Below are positions 16,450-25,192 of a stretch of 64,000 nucleotides of DNA, one piece after another. A model generated the notes under the pieces. The model was given only the letters and a program-made list of their open reading frames with translations. It did not search any database and was not told where the DNA came from. The position numbers were made by a program, and so were the translations under genes. Within the stretch, counting starts at the first letter, position 1. The number at the start of each line of letters is the position of its first letter. Location of the stretch: NCBI RefSeq assembly GCF_900114735.1, contig NZ_FOUA01000003.1:62001-126000 (forward strand), in the 5' to 3' direction. The stretch is from Halopseudomonas bauzanensis. GTDB lineage: Bacteria; Pseudomonadota; Gammaproteobacteria; Pseudomonadales; Pseudomonadaceae.

Positions 16450-18564
16450 ATGGAAATCCCCAAACTCATGCGTACTTCTCTTGGTACCGCTGAGCTGCCT
16501 CGGTCGACCGTCGGCCTGCGTAGCCAATTACTCTTTGTGCTTTCGACACTGTTTGCGCTCACCCTGTTACTAACATGCCTGCGTGTGGCATTGCTGGCCT
16601 TCAACTGGGTGCTGGTCGCAGACGCCTCCTGGAGGGATCTGGCCGAGGGCCTCTACAACGGCCTGCGCTTTGACATGCGCGTGGTAATGATTGCAGGGGC
16701 ACCGTTGATCCTGACTTTCCTCAGCTCCAGGCTCATGCAACTACGGACATTGCAGTGTATCTGGCTAACACTGGCAGCCCTGTTGCTGAGTTTGTTGGGT
16801 GTGATAGAGCTGAACTTCTACCGAGAATTTCATCAGCGCCTGAACGCACTGGTGTTTCAATACCTGCAGGAAGATCCCACTACCGTGCTGCGCATGCTCT
16901 GGTACGGCTTTCCTGTAGTACGGCTGATGCTGGCCCTGGCGATTGTATCGCTACTGATGTACCGGTTTTTCCGCTGGCTTGACCGTCACACCCGCCAGCC
17001 AGCAGATGCCAACAGAATAAGAATGACCCAACGGGGTGCGATGACGGCCCAGCTGGGCGTGCTGGTTCTATTGCTGCTCAGCGCTACCGTATTGGCCCGA
17101 GGCACGCTGCGCCAGGGTCCGCCGCTGCGATGGGGTGATGCCTTTACTACCGACTCGATGTTCGCCAACCAGCTGGGACTGACGCCCTCCTTGACCCTCT
17201 ATGGCGCAGCCAAAGCTCAGTACTCGGAGCACCGCGACAACGCCTGGGTCGACTTGATGCCTGCGGAGCAGGCGACTGGAATCACCCGACAGATGCTGCT
17301 CGGGGTCCACGACCAGTTGGTAGAACCTGAGCTGGCTCCGGTGCGCCGCGACTATCAACCGCCCGAGGACGCTACCCTGCCGATCCGCAACGTGGTCGTG
17401 ATTCTGATGGAAAGCTTTGCGGGCTACTACACTGGCGCGCTCGGCTCCTCGCTGCAGATAACCCCCGAGTTCGACAAACTCAGCAAGCAGGGGTTGTTGT
17501 TCACCCGTCACTTCTCCAGTGGCACCCATACTCATCAGGGCATGTTCGCCACCATGGCGTGCTTTCCCAACCTACCCGCGTTCGAATATCTGATGCAGGA
17601 GCCGGAGGGCGGCAATCAGTTTTCAGGCTTGCCTCAGCTTCTTGGCGCACGGGGTTTCAACGATTTGTACGTCTACAATGGCGACTTCGCCTGGGACAAC
17701 CAGCGCGGATTTTTCGGCAATCAGGGCATGACACGCTTCATCGGCCGTAATGACTATGTAGACCCGATTGTGTCTGACCCCACCTGGGGCGTTTCCGACC
17801 AGGACATGTTTGATAGAGCCGTCATAGAGCTGCGCCAGCTCGATCCCAACCGCCCCTTTTACGCATTGCTGCAGACCCTGTCGAACCACACGCCCTATGC
17901 TCTGCCCGATACTCTGCCCGTGGACGAGGTCACCGATCAGGGAAGCTATGCGAACGAGCACCTGAGTGCTATGCGCTATTCCGACTGGGCGTTGGGCCGC
18001 TTCTTCGAACAGATCAGGGATGAGCCGTACTACGACCAGACACTGTTCGTCATCGTCGGCGACCACGGTTTTGGTACCCCGCAGCAGCTGACTGAACTGG
18101 ATCTGCTGCGCTTCCACGTACCTTTGCTGCTGATTGCTCCGGGCATGGTCGAGCGCTTTGGCGAAAAGAACAACGTTGTCGGCACCCAAGTAGATATCGT
18201 ACCTACCATCATGGGCCGACTGGGTGGCGAGGTTCGACACCAATGCTGGGGCCGCGATCTACTTAGCCTTCCAGCAGACGATCAAGGTATGGGTGTGATC
18301 AAGCCATCCGGTGGCGGCCAGACCGTGGGCATCATCCGCGGAGATAACGTACTGATTCAACCGCGCGACGAAGAACCCAGGCTTTACCAGTATCAATTAG
18401 GCGCCGAGCCGAAGGCCATGCTGCAACCAGCGGTGCCAAAGCCAAAGCACTTGCAAGAGGAGCTTGAGGCCTATGTGCAAGCTGCAACACAGGCCCTGTT
18501 AGATGATAAAGCTGGGGTTGAGGTATCGAAAAACCGAAGCTCAACCGAGGCGACGGTGCCCTAG
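16450..18564 (+). CDS. Second LTA synthase-like (sulfatase-fold) transferase
   Basis: This 704-residue membrane enzyme has about five N-terminal membrane segments (residues 20-215) and a periplasmic sulfatase-fold domain. Catalytic landmarks are Glu in VVILMESFAGYY (about residue 320), the nucleophile region SSGTHTHQGMFAT, VGDHGFGTP and RFHVPLLLIAPG. It is a different subgroup from the enzyme at 10525, with a THTHQG rather than TRTTRG active-site loop, so it may use another acceptor. An alternative start exists at 16468. It ends the colRS-methyltransferase-kinase-dgkA unit. Confidence 0.86.
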   Translation: MEIPKLMRTSLGTAELPRSTVGLRSQLLFVLSTLFALTLLLTCLRVALLAFNWVLVADASWRDLAEGLYNGLRFDMRVVMIAGAPLILTFLSSRLMQLRTLQCIWLTLAALLLSLLGVIELNFYREFHQRLNALVFQYLQEDPTTVLRMLWYGFPVVRLMLALAIVSLLMYRFFRWLDRHTRQPADANRIRMTQRGAMTAQLGVLVLLLLSATVLARGTLRQGPPLRWGDAFTTDSMFANQLGLTPSLTLYGAAKAQYSEHRDNAWVDLMPAEQATGITRQMLLGVHDQLVEPELAPVRRDYQPPEDATLPIRNVVVILMESFAGYYTGALGSSLQITPEFDKLSKQGLLFTRHFSSGTHTHQGMFATMACFPNLPAFEYLMQEPEGGNQFSGLPQLLGARGFNDLYVYNGDFAWDNQRGFFGNQGMTRFIGRNDYVDPIVSDPTWGVSDQDMFDRAVIELRQLDPNRPFYALLQTLSNHTPYALPDTLPVDEVTDQGSYANEHLSAMRYSDWALGRFFEQIRDEPYYDQTLFVIVGDHGFGTPQQLTELDLLRFHVPLLLIAPGMVERFGEKNNVVGTQVDIVPTIMGRLGGEVRHQCWGRDLLSLPADDQGMGVIKPSGGGQTVGIIRGDNVLIQPRDEEPRLYQYQLGAEPKAMLQPAVPKPKHLQEELEAYVQAATQALLDDKAGVEVSKNRSSTEATVP

Positions 18565-18626
18565 CGAATGACTTCTATCAGGATCTGCCGCAGACCGGTC
18601 ATCCTCCATAACGTGCAGGAAAAGCC

Positions 18627-19241
18627 ATGAACACCAATGTTCCTCGTGAACCCTGGAATAAAGGCAAGCTAGTCGGGCAGAAAGCACCGCTTCGGCTCAG
18701 AGATATTTGGTCCATTCGAGTAAGGCTTCAGATTTCGGAGAAAACCCGAGATCTAGCTCTTTTCAATCTGGCCATCGACAGCAAGTTGCGGGCTTGTGAT
18801 TTGACGAAGCTCAGGGTCCGCGACATAGCCCATGGTATGCAAGTGACGCCCCGGGCCATTGTGATGCAGCAGAAAACTCATCGGCCAGTCCAGTTTGAAA
18901 TCACTGACCAAACCCGGGCTGCGCTTGAGGCCTGGATACATCAAGCCCAGCTGCGAAATGAGGATTTCCTGTTTCCGAGCAGGCTGCACAGGTCAGATCA
19001 TCTCTCCACTAGACAATATGCTCGGATCGTCAAGGCTTGGGTAACTTCTATTGATCTTGATCCCGCCATGTACGGCACCCACACGCTTCGACGCACCAAA
19101 GCGTCACTGATCTACCGTAGGACCAAGAACCTAAGGGCAGTGCAGCTTTTACTCGGCCACACCAAGCTGGAAAGCACGGTTCGCTATCTGGGAATCGAAG
19201 TGGAAGACGCTCTTGATATGGCAGAGCATACTGAAGTTTGA
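18627..19241 (+). CDS. Minimal tyrosine recombinase (catalytic domain only)
   Basis: The protein is 204 residues, about half the length of a normal phage integrase. It has catalytic Arg in DSKLRACDLTKL, Lys-bearing beta-hairpin around MQQKTHRPVQF, the H-x-x-R box HTLRRTKASL, second His in LLLGHTKLES and nucleophile Tyr in TVRYLG. The arm-binding and most of the core-binding domain are missing. Such short integrases are seen as solitary genes in pseudomonads. A start with RBS GGAAAAG precedes the ATG. A short hairpin element follows it at 19305 and the CBASS operon lies next to it on the opposite strand. Confidence 0.88.
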   Translation: MNTNVPREPWNKGKLVGQKAPLRLRDIWSIRVRLQISEKTRDLALFNLAIDSKLRACDLTKLRVRDIAHGMQVTPRAIVMQQKTHRPVQFEITDQTRAALEAWIHQAQLRNEDFLFPSRLHRSDHLSTRQYARIVKAWVTSIDLDPAMYGTHTLRRTKASLIYRRTKNLRAVQLLLGHTKLESTVRYLGIEVEDALDMAEHTEV

Positions 19242-19304
19242 TCAGCAATAGCGGCGGCTAAAGCCAGGCCGGTGCTATCCCGCCAGAAGCCGCCGGTGAG
19301 GAGC

Positions 19305-19328
19305 GGCTGCTTTTGGCCGGAAGCAGTC
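19305..19328. repeat. Recombinase-associated hairpin element, copy 2
   Basis: GGCTGCTT and AAGCAGTC pair (one G-U) around TTGGCCGG. The core GCTTYTGGCC is shared with elements at 8762-8790 and 24093-24116. It may also act as a terminator between the convergent short recombinase and cap5. Confidence 0.5.
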
Positions 19329-19399
19329 ACTCTGAATTGCCCTGGGTTGAGCGCAGCCGCATAACAACTTCCAGCATGATAGCCATATCACTTCGATGT

Positions 19400-20563
19400 T
19401 TATTTTAACTGCAAGGCCCGCTTCCACTCCGGCGCCTGCCATTCCCACACGTAAATTTCCTCAAATGTCTTAGGTAGCAACATTCGACCAATCTCGATGC
19501 TCACCGACAACGGGATCGCAGGATATATGTGCACCACACGAGCTCCCGCTCCTGTCAGTCGCTGAAGGAAGCCATCGAACTCACGCCGGAAGCTCAATAG
19601 GTGTGCTTCCTTACGTATGATGCCGCGGCTTGGCAACTCAGCACGGAACTCGACGACCTCGCGACCAACAGGAAATGCGACCTTACCTGAGATGCTGACG
19701 ACCACCGAAACCTCGCGCGGCAGCACTTCTGGCACGTCGTAGATATAGCTGGGCTCGGGGCAGGTCACGCTCTTGTCCCAAAGCCAGCCGTCGTTGGGTA
19801 GGTCCATGACGTTGGCACGGGTCTTGTCGCCAATCAGTGCGCCAAGCTTCATCAGCATCGGTATCGGCGCAAATCCGGCAATGGTCAAGTGCGTGTCGCC
19901 ATTACGGTCGATGAGCGCTGGCTGAATACGTCGATCGTAGTGATCGGTCAAAACCTTTTCCGCTCGTGGCCAGAAGTCCAGATCGTTGTCCTGGAAGTCG
20001 AAGTCGCTGCGGTTGATGTGGATATAGCTGTCCAGAGGGAACAGCTTATAGTCGCTGTTCTCCAGCATCGCGAAGTGAATCTGCTCCACGTCGATGTTGG
20101 TTACGTGCGGACCAATGGGGAACGTCATCAGAACCGGCAAACTTTCAACCACGCCCGTGGCACAGTAGATACGCTGGATACGAGCTTCATGCTCACGCTT
20201 CATGGCTTGAAGCTGCGGCGTGGTGAATTTGTTCTTCCTTCCATGCCGGTCGATACGAGCATGGCAGTCATAGCAAGCCAACATCAGGTTATTGACGTCC
20301 TTGGCTAAACGCTCCGACTCGCCCTTCACACCCCGTGCGCCTCCAGGACTGTCCGCTATGATGTGCGCGTGCTCGCCCGTGAAGGCCCTTTCCTTGGTCA
20401 AGAAGTCACGCCCCACCGGCTTGCAGCAGCCACGGAATTCACAACGACCTGCAGCCGCTATCCAAAGGTCGCGCCGCACATCTACAGGAATACGAGCGCG
20501 GTCCTGAGTTCGAGTTTCTTTCGTCTGAGCAGACGCTTTTACCTTCGCGTTAGCCTGTGCCAT
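19400..20563 (-). CDS. cap5: CBASS effector Cap5 (HNH nuclease-SAVED)
   Basis: Cap5 is a DNase that is switched on when its SAVED domain binds the cyclic oligonucleotide made by the CBASS nucleotidyltransferase. The N-terminal half carries an HNH fold with CEFRGC, EHAHIIADSPGGARG and NNLMLACYDCHARIDRHG (Zn cysteines and catalytic His). The C-terminal half has the SAVED signature HIYPAIPLSVSIEIGRMLLP. An in-frame TTG at 20581 with GGAG 8 bases upstream is an alternative start; the ATG at 20563 is used here. It overlaps the cap3 stop and is last in the operon. Confidence 0.92.
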   Translation of the reverse strand: MAQANAKVKASAQTKETRTQDRARIPVDVRRDLWIAAAGRCEFRGCCKPVGRDFLTKERAFTGEHAHIIADSPGGARGVKGESERLAKDVNNLMLACYDCHARIDRHGRKNKFTTPQLQAMKREHEARIQRIYCATGVVESLPVLMTFPIGPHVTNIDVEQIHFAMLENSDYKLFPLDSYIHINRSDFDFQDNDLDFWPRAEKVLTDHYDRRIQPALIDRNGDTHLTIAGFAPIPMLMKLGALIGDKTRANVMDLPNDGWLWDKSVTCPEPSYIYDVPEVLPREVSVVVSISGKVAFPVGREVVEFRAELPSRGIIRKEAHLLSFRREFDGFLQRLTGAGARVVHIYPAIPLSVSIEIGRMLLPKTFEEIYVWEWQAPEWKRALQLK

Positions 20564-21056
20564 TGTTTTCTTCGCTGCCAATCTTCTTCTCCAGCTTCAG
20601 CTCTCTAAACGTGCCTCGGCGGCTCAGTGTCCAAATACGGATGCTGCGCGTGCCAATGATGGGAAAAAACAGGCGATCGCCTTCAAACGTATCCCCCGAC
20701 ACAGCCTGCTCCCAGTCACGTCGGTCAATAATGCTGGGCGTTGGATCGAGTTCGGGGTGCGTGTGCCATAGTCCGAGGTACGCTGATGTGCTCCCCTGCT
20801 CTAGCCAACGCTGGCGCGCGATGCACTCGTGTGTGGACGATCTGAAAAAACTGAACCTACTGCGGCGATCGCTGCTCTGGGGCGTGGACACCTCGTCGAC
20901 GACCACGTCTTGTGAGTCCAGTAGGTGGCGACCTAGTAGGACGCCTCCCGCCTCGCAGTGCCACCAGCGTCGCTGTGTGAACGCTTGCATCTTCAGTAAA
21001 GCATGCTCGACGATGATGAGCTGCTGGGTCGGCGTGACACGGTAAACCAGCCTCAT
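20550..21056 (-). CDS. cap3: CBASS protein Cap3 (JAB/JAMM isopeptidase)
   Basis: Cap3 cleaves the bond that Cap2 forms between the CD-NTase C-terminus and its targets. The 168-residue protein shows the JAMM zinc site: Glu35 in EAGGVLLG, His98 and His100 in LWHTHPELDPTPS, and Asp111 in IIDRRDW. The ATG at 21056 overlaps the cap2 stop (ATGA), so translational coupling sets this start in preference to 21089. Its stop lies inside cap5. Confidence 0.93.
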   Translation of the reverse strand: MRLVYRVTPTQQLIIVEHALLKMQAFTQRRWWHCEAGGVLLGRHLLDSQDVVVDEVSTPQSSDRRSRFSFFRSSTHECIARQRWLEQGSTSAYLGLWHTHPELDPTPSIIDRRDWEQAVSGDTFEGDRLFFPIIGTRSIRIWTLSRRGTFRELKLEKKIGSEENNGTG

Positions 21057-22786
21057 GCCGAGACTTCTGGCGCACGACAGTGGCGGCACGCGCGGCCAAA
21101 TACTTGCCGCGTCGCGTCTTCATGAAGAGTTGTGCGAGCGGCCTGAAACCAAGGCGTTGTGCGTAGCCCATGCTCGACAGCGACTCGGCCCTCTCCTACC
21201 CAAAAGCGATAGGATGGATCTCGGTCTTGATCGCCAGCGGCTACCGCAGTCATCGCCGAAAGGATGTGCTCGGTCGCAAGCAACCCGGTACGCCTAGCCT
21301 GGATGGGGCCGAACGGAACGAAAGCACCAGCACAGCCCGTGAGATTGCGTGTGACGGACTGGTTTGACTCCAGAAAGGACGTGCGCGCAGCTAGGGATGG
21401 CAGCCCCTCATCGTCACGATAGACACAGTCTAGGCAGCCTTCACCTTGAGTCCACATCAACACTGAGTGCCCACCCAAGTCCAGAGCTTCCAGCCAAGTA
21501 AATACGATAGGCAGGTCAAAACGCTTGTCCTTCAGCACTCGCGAAAATGATCGCTCGATTGACGGCGCACCAAATGCGAGAACGATGCCGTCATATTTGC
21601 TGATATCGGCAGTTTTGAGCCAGTTTTGAGCTGTAGCGCAGACCGAAGTGATATTTAGACCCGGGTAACGCCGCTCCAGTGCCAACTTTAGCGCTGCCGT
21701 TTTGCTAACGTCGATGAATAGGGGCTCCAGAATGTGCCGAAAAACGTTATCTTCCGAATACTCATCGTGGTCTACCACAGTGATATTGCCAACTCCCGAC
21801 GCCGCTAGGGTATCGACTACGACACATCCGATGGCTCCTGCACCCAATACGAGCACGTGCTTGCCGAGGAAGTCCTGAGACGCGCCACCCCGCTCGCGCA
21901 TATAGCTGGGAGTATGTCGACGCATGGTCAACGGCGTGACTGGTGATTTCTCGTCAACTATCCCGCGGTGCGCATCAAAGGTAATACCGACCAACGAGCG
22001 ACCGCCTGCCTGGCGAGGCACGGAAACCAGCAGGGCCAAGCGTTTGGGCGCGTTCTTAGACGGCCCGAACAGCTCGCCCCATAGCTTCAACTGGCCGGGC
22101 GACAAGCGCTGATGAACATCTTCGACAAACTCAGTCGTGAGCATGTCTGGCTGCGCGGGCGGCAATGCCAGCGAGTCGACGTGAAGGTACAAGGCCCGCT
22201 GCCCCGCGAGCTTGTTGCTACGCACTTCCCAAGGCAACTCAGCGTCTCGCTCCACGAAGTACCACTTCGGCTGGCCAAGTTTTGAATTCACAAACCCTTT
22301 GACCATGCGCGAGGTGCCGTCGACCTCGAAGTAGGCGCGAGAGCGCAGCGACCCCGGCAGGTGCAGCCAGTACCCCTCAAGCTCGTTGAAGAACTCCACG
22401 TGGCCAGTGGTTGCATCCACTGCTGAGCGCTCTAGCAGGTGATATGCCTTGAGGATTGTGTGCGCCACAATGTCAGCGCGACGGCCAGGGTCAAGCGACA
22501 GTCCCTGGCCGTCGTCAATGCACACTACACCGGTGTAGCTAACATGTGCGAGCGGCTCCTTAGGGGGCAGGGTCCAAACCTTCGGCAGGCGCAACTGCTC
22601 CTCGTCGCAATCGACGTACACAGGCCAATTGCGCGTTGCGCCGGTGAGCTCGACCCCTAGGCAATTCGGTGCTGATTCGCCTAGGCGAACAACCTTGATG
22701 CCGTGCAAGCCGCAAACGGCCTTGACAGCCTCAAATGCGTCCTCGACCTTCGAGGGGGTGGCCGCTTCGATGGAGGGCTCAGTCAT
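21053..22786 (-). CDS. cap2: CBASS protein Cap2 (E2-E1 ubiquitin-transfer-like enzyme)
   Basis: Cap2 primes the CD-NTase by attaching its C-terminus to another protein in a ubiquitin-like cascade. The 577 residues comprise an N-terminal E2-like domain with probable catalytic Cys89 in SYTGVVCIDDGQG, a linker, and a ThiF/E1 adenylation domain with the nucleotide-binding loop VLVLGAGAIGC (about 311-321) and DHDEYSEDN. Zinc cysteines stand at 451/454 and 567/570, and the likely E1 catalytic Cys485 in LTGCAGAFVPFG. All key residues are present. It overlaps both neighbours by 4 bases. Confidence 0.94.
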   Translation of the reverse strand: MTEPSIEAATPSKVEDAFEAVKAVCGLHGIKVVRLGESAPNCLGVELTGATRNWPVYVDCDEEQLRLPKVWTLPPKEPLAHVSYTGVVCIDDGQGLSLDPGRRADIVAHTILKAYHLLERSAVDATTGHVEFFNELEGYWLHLPGSLRSRAYFEVDGTSRMVKGFVNSKLGQPKWYFVERDAELPWEVRSNKLAGQRALYLHVDSLALPPAQPDMLTTEFVEDVHQRLSPGQLKLWGELFGPSKNAPKRLALLVSVPRQAGGRSLVGITFDAHRGIVDEKSPVTPLTMRRHTPSYMRERGGASQDFLGKHVLVLGAGAIGCVVVDTLAASGVGNITVVDHDEYSEDNVFRHILEPLFIDVSKTAALKLALERRYPGLNITSVCATAQNWLKTADISKYDGIVLAFGAPSIERSFSRVLKDKRFDLPIVFTWLEALDLGGHSVLMWTQGEGCLDCVYRDDEGLPSLAARTSFLESNQSVTRNLTGCAGAFVPFGPIQARRTGLLATEHILSAMTAVAAGDQDRDPSYRFWVGEGRVAVEHGLRTTPWFQAARTTLHEDATRQVFGRACRHCRAPEVSA

Positions 22787-23796
22787 GCCGAGTTCCCGGT
22801 GCTGATTACTGCAGGAGAGACAGCCCTTGCTGTCTCGGACTTCTCAGGCACCTTGAAGTCGTCGCCGAACTGCTTTTTCAAGTGTTTGCAGGCATCTTCA
22901 GGCAGGTCCTCGTCGTAAGCTTTCTGCAGTGCATCGCGCAGCGCTTCGAGCTTCTCCTTGAAGTTCGTCATCTGTGTGGCCGTTCGCATTGCCATCAGGT
23001 CGGAATACGGCTCAACCGGCAAGACGACCTTCAGACGCGGGTGTAGGCCATCGTCCTGACTGAATTCGTAGGTGAATTGGCCCAGCATCGCATTGACCCA
23101 ATCAAGCATCGCTAGCAAGTCGACCGGCTTGCCGGAGGTACCGAAGCTTGGCTTGAACCAGTGAAATGCAGCCATTGTGAGAGCAATGCTCAGCGGTGCG
23201 CCGGTGCTCGGAAACTGAACCTGCCGCCAGCGTTTAAGGTAGCGGATGCAACGGCGGTACTGGGCCAGCTTGGCGGAGTCTTCGAACACACTGCAGACTC
23301 GTTTGGTCAGCTCCTTCGGGTCGGAGATCTCCCAAATACGGTGCTCCTCGGCCGAGTTCTCCTTGCCCTTCGCCAAGTAAAGCTCGCCGTCATCGCCTCT
23401 GGTGTAGACGGCCAAGTCGACGTGGTATGCAATCTCACCATTGCTAATATAGTTGACGGTCACGCACGGCCGACGGATGACTACGGTGCGAAAGTTCGAA
23501 TTTACCGCATCGCGCACCTTCTTCTTAAGTGTCACCGGGTCGGGGTATTCATCCTTTGTGCAGTCGAAGATGAGGCCGACGTCGATGTCAAAGTTACCAT
23601 CCAGCGGCACTACACCGGTGTGCATGGAGTAACTGCCCTGATTGAAGCTGACGAATGATGGCACGTCGTCGCCGAGCTTCTCCCTCAGCGCCGTAACGAT
23701 GGTATCGCGCTTCTCGCGGAGGGTCGCCTTCTCATCATCCTCGTCGAAACAGATGGCGCTGTGAAAATCCTCGAACTGTTTTTGCACTGACGGCAT
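22783..23796 (-). CDS. CD-NTase (cGAS/DncV-like nucleotidyltransferase) of CBASS
   Basis: This is the phage-sensing enzyme that makes the cyclic nucleotide signal for Cap5. The 337-residue protein has the polymerase-beta-like active site: GS at 54-55 (QGSYSMHT), D70 and D72 (FDIDVGL) and third Asp127 (YHVDLAVY). The tail is flexible (KSETARAVSPAVISTGNSA) and suited to Cap2 conjugation. The ATG at 23796 is chosen over 23883 because AGGAGG lies 5-6 bases upstream. It is first in the four-gene operon. The nucleotide produced and the exact clade cannot be fixed by eye. Confidence 0.93.
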   Translation of the reverse strand: MPSVQKQFEDFHSAICFDEDDEKATLREKRDTIVTALREKLGDDVPSFVSFNQGSYSMHTGVVPLDGNFDIDVGLIFDCTKDEYPDPVTLKKKVRDAVNSNFRTVVIRRPCVTVNYISNGEIAYHVDLAVYTRGDDGELYLAKGKENSAEEHRIWEISDPKELTKRVCSVFEDSAKLAQYRRCIRYLKRWRQVQFPSTGAPLSIALTMAAFHWFKPSFGTSGKPVDLLAMLDWVNAMLGQFTYEFSQDDGLHPRLKVVLPVEPYSDLMAMRTATQMTNFKEKLEALRDALQKAYDEDLPEDACKHLKKQFGDDFKVPEKSETARAVSPAVISTGNSA

Positions 23797-24355
23797 GCGC
23801 CCTCCTAAATGATGGCTTGTGGCTGCGTTGGACAGGTGCTTCTGTGGCTTACCTATACGCTTCAAGATTACGTCCACCCGCACACCAAATCAACATATAG
23901 ATAATATGGTAGTGAAAAACACAACATAATGTGCATTTAGACTACGAGGAGCACACGTATCCGAACTGCTCAGGGTCGGTGCAATACCCATACTTGATGG
24001 CGTTCGTAGTTTCGCAACCGTGGACGCCAGAAACCCTGCAAAATGCAGAGTGTTGAAGTGCTAAGACGGCTCGTGAGCCACGGCTGAAGAACGACCGCTT
24101 CTGGCCGATAGCAGCCGGTCATGTACGGCTTGGATCCTCACCAAGTCGTTCAGGGCTGGGGTACGAAGGTTGCTGACCGCTTGTCCTGGGATCTGCGTGC
24201 CCCGTTTCCTGAGACAATAAGCGTGCAGGGTTTCTGCATGACGAGGATCGATACCAAGGCTGCACACCCACAAGACAGCCCCACCATCGGTCTGCTGCTG
24301 CCTAAAAGCAAGAGCAGGTGGCAGACTATGCAGGCCCAACACATAGGAGCGAGCA
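23797..24355. other. Promoter-bearing spacer between CBASS and the resolvase
   Basis: The 559 bases hold no gene I can support. The part next to the CBASS start (23884-23945) is AT-rich. On the minus strand it offers TTGTGT and TCTATA 17 bases apart as a weak promoter for the operon. A small CTGCA-AAA-TGCAG hairpin lies near 24040. The third recombinase-associated hairpin is at 24093-24116. Confidence 0.45.
24093..24116. repeat. Recombinase-associated hairpin element, copy 3
   Basis: GACCGCTTCTGGCCGATAGC followed by AGCC shares the CGCTTYTGGCCGA core with copies at 8762-8790 and 19305-19328. The stem is less perfect than in copy 2. Confidence 0.45.
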
Positions 24356-25006
24356 GTGACCTCTCAAACACTCAAAATCGCCCGTATCTACATGCGTGTC
24401 AGCACAGATTCGCAGGATCTTGAACGCCAAGAAAGCCTCATAGAGACGGCCAAATCTTCCGGCTACTACGTGGCCGGCGTTTATCGAGAAAAGGCCTCCG
24501 GAGCCCGGCCAGACCGCCCTGAGCTGTCGCGCATGATATCCGATCTGCAATCTGGCGAAGTTGTCGTTGCCGAGAAGATTGACCGGATAAGTCGCTTACC
24601 CCTGCCCGAGGCAGAGCTCCTGGTGGCCTCTATCCGTGCCAAAGGTGCCCGGCTTGCTGTGCCTGGTGTAGTCGACCTCACCGATCTGGCGGCAGAATCA
24701 AAAGGGGTGGCCAAGGTGGTGCTGGAATCCGTTCAGGATATGCTCCTGAAACTGGCATTGCAGATAGCCCATGACGACTATGAAGACAGGCGTGAGCGCC
24801 AGCGGCAGGGAATTGAGTTGGCGAGGAAGGCTGGTAAATACGCTGGCCGAAAGACCAACCATGACATTCACAACCGCATCATCGCACTGCGTTCGGCAGG
24901 TCACAGCATTGCAGCGACTGCCAAGCTGGCCGGGTGCAGCGAGAGCCAGGTCAAGCGAGTATGGGCGATGCATCGCAGCTCTGCTCGCCCGAGCAGCGAC
25001 CGCTAG
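24356..25006 (+). CDS. Serine recombinase of the resolvase/invertase family
   Basis: The 216-residue protein has the resolvase catalytic domain: nucleophile Ser in IYMRVSTDSQDLERQ, Arg residues in EKASGARPDRPEL and EKIDRISRL. A long E helix and a C-terminal helix-turn-helix follow (HSIAATAKLAGCSESQVKRVW). It starts with GTG at 24356, with AGGAG 7 bases upstream. It could be the resolution enzyme of a transposon or a plasmid/ICE multimer resolvase. No transposase is found beside it. Confidence 0.92.
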   Translation: MTSQTLKIARIYMRVSTDSQDLERQESLIETAKSSGYYVAGVYREKASGARPDRPELSRMISDLQSGEVVVAEKIDRISRLPLPEAELLVASIRAKGARLAVPGVVDLTDLAAESKGVAKVVLESVQDMLLKLALQIAHDDYEDRRERQRQGIELARKAGKYAGRKTNHDIHNRIIALRSAGHSIAATAKLAGCSESQVKRVWAMHRSSARPSSDR

Positions 25007-25157
25007 CCAGTCATCGCAATCAAGTTGGACTTTGGAGCGGAGCATGCAGTCCGACGAGCCCGCGGCGATTTCCTGGCTGCACGAAATTGCGCGGGCGGAC
25101 CACGCATACCCACCTCCCCCGCTTGATTTCAATTGACGACCGCATGCCACAGGAATA

Positions 25158-25173
25158 CTGTGTTTATATACAG
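25158..25173 (+). promoter_or_regulatory. LexA (SOS) box of umuDC
   Basis: CTGTGTTTATATACAG is a full match to CTGT-N8-ACAG. It lies 19 bases before the umuD ATG and would place the polymerase V-type operon under LexA control. Confidence 0.85.
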
Positions 25174-25192
25174 CAACCCCGTGGCAAGAAAC

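Noticed and set aside
24061-24342. 93-codon minus-strand frame upstream of the resolvase
   Set aside because: It overlaps the hairpin element, has no ribosome-binding site and no recognisable domain.
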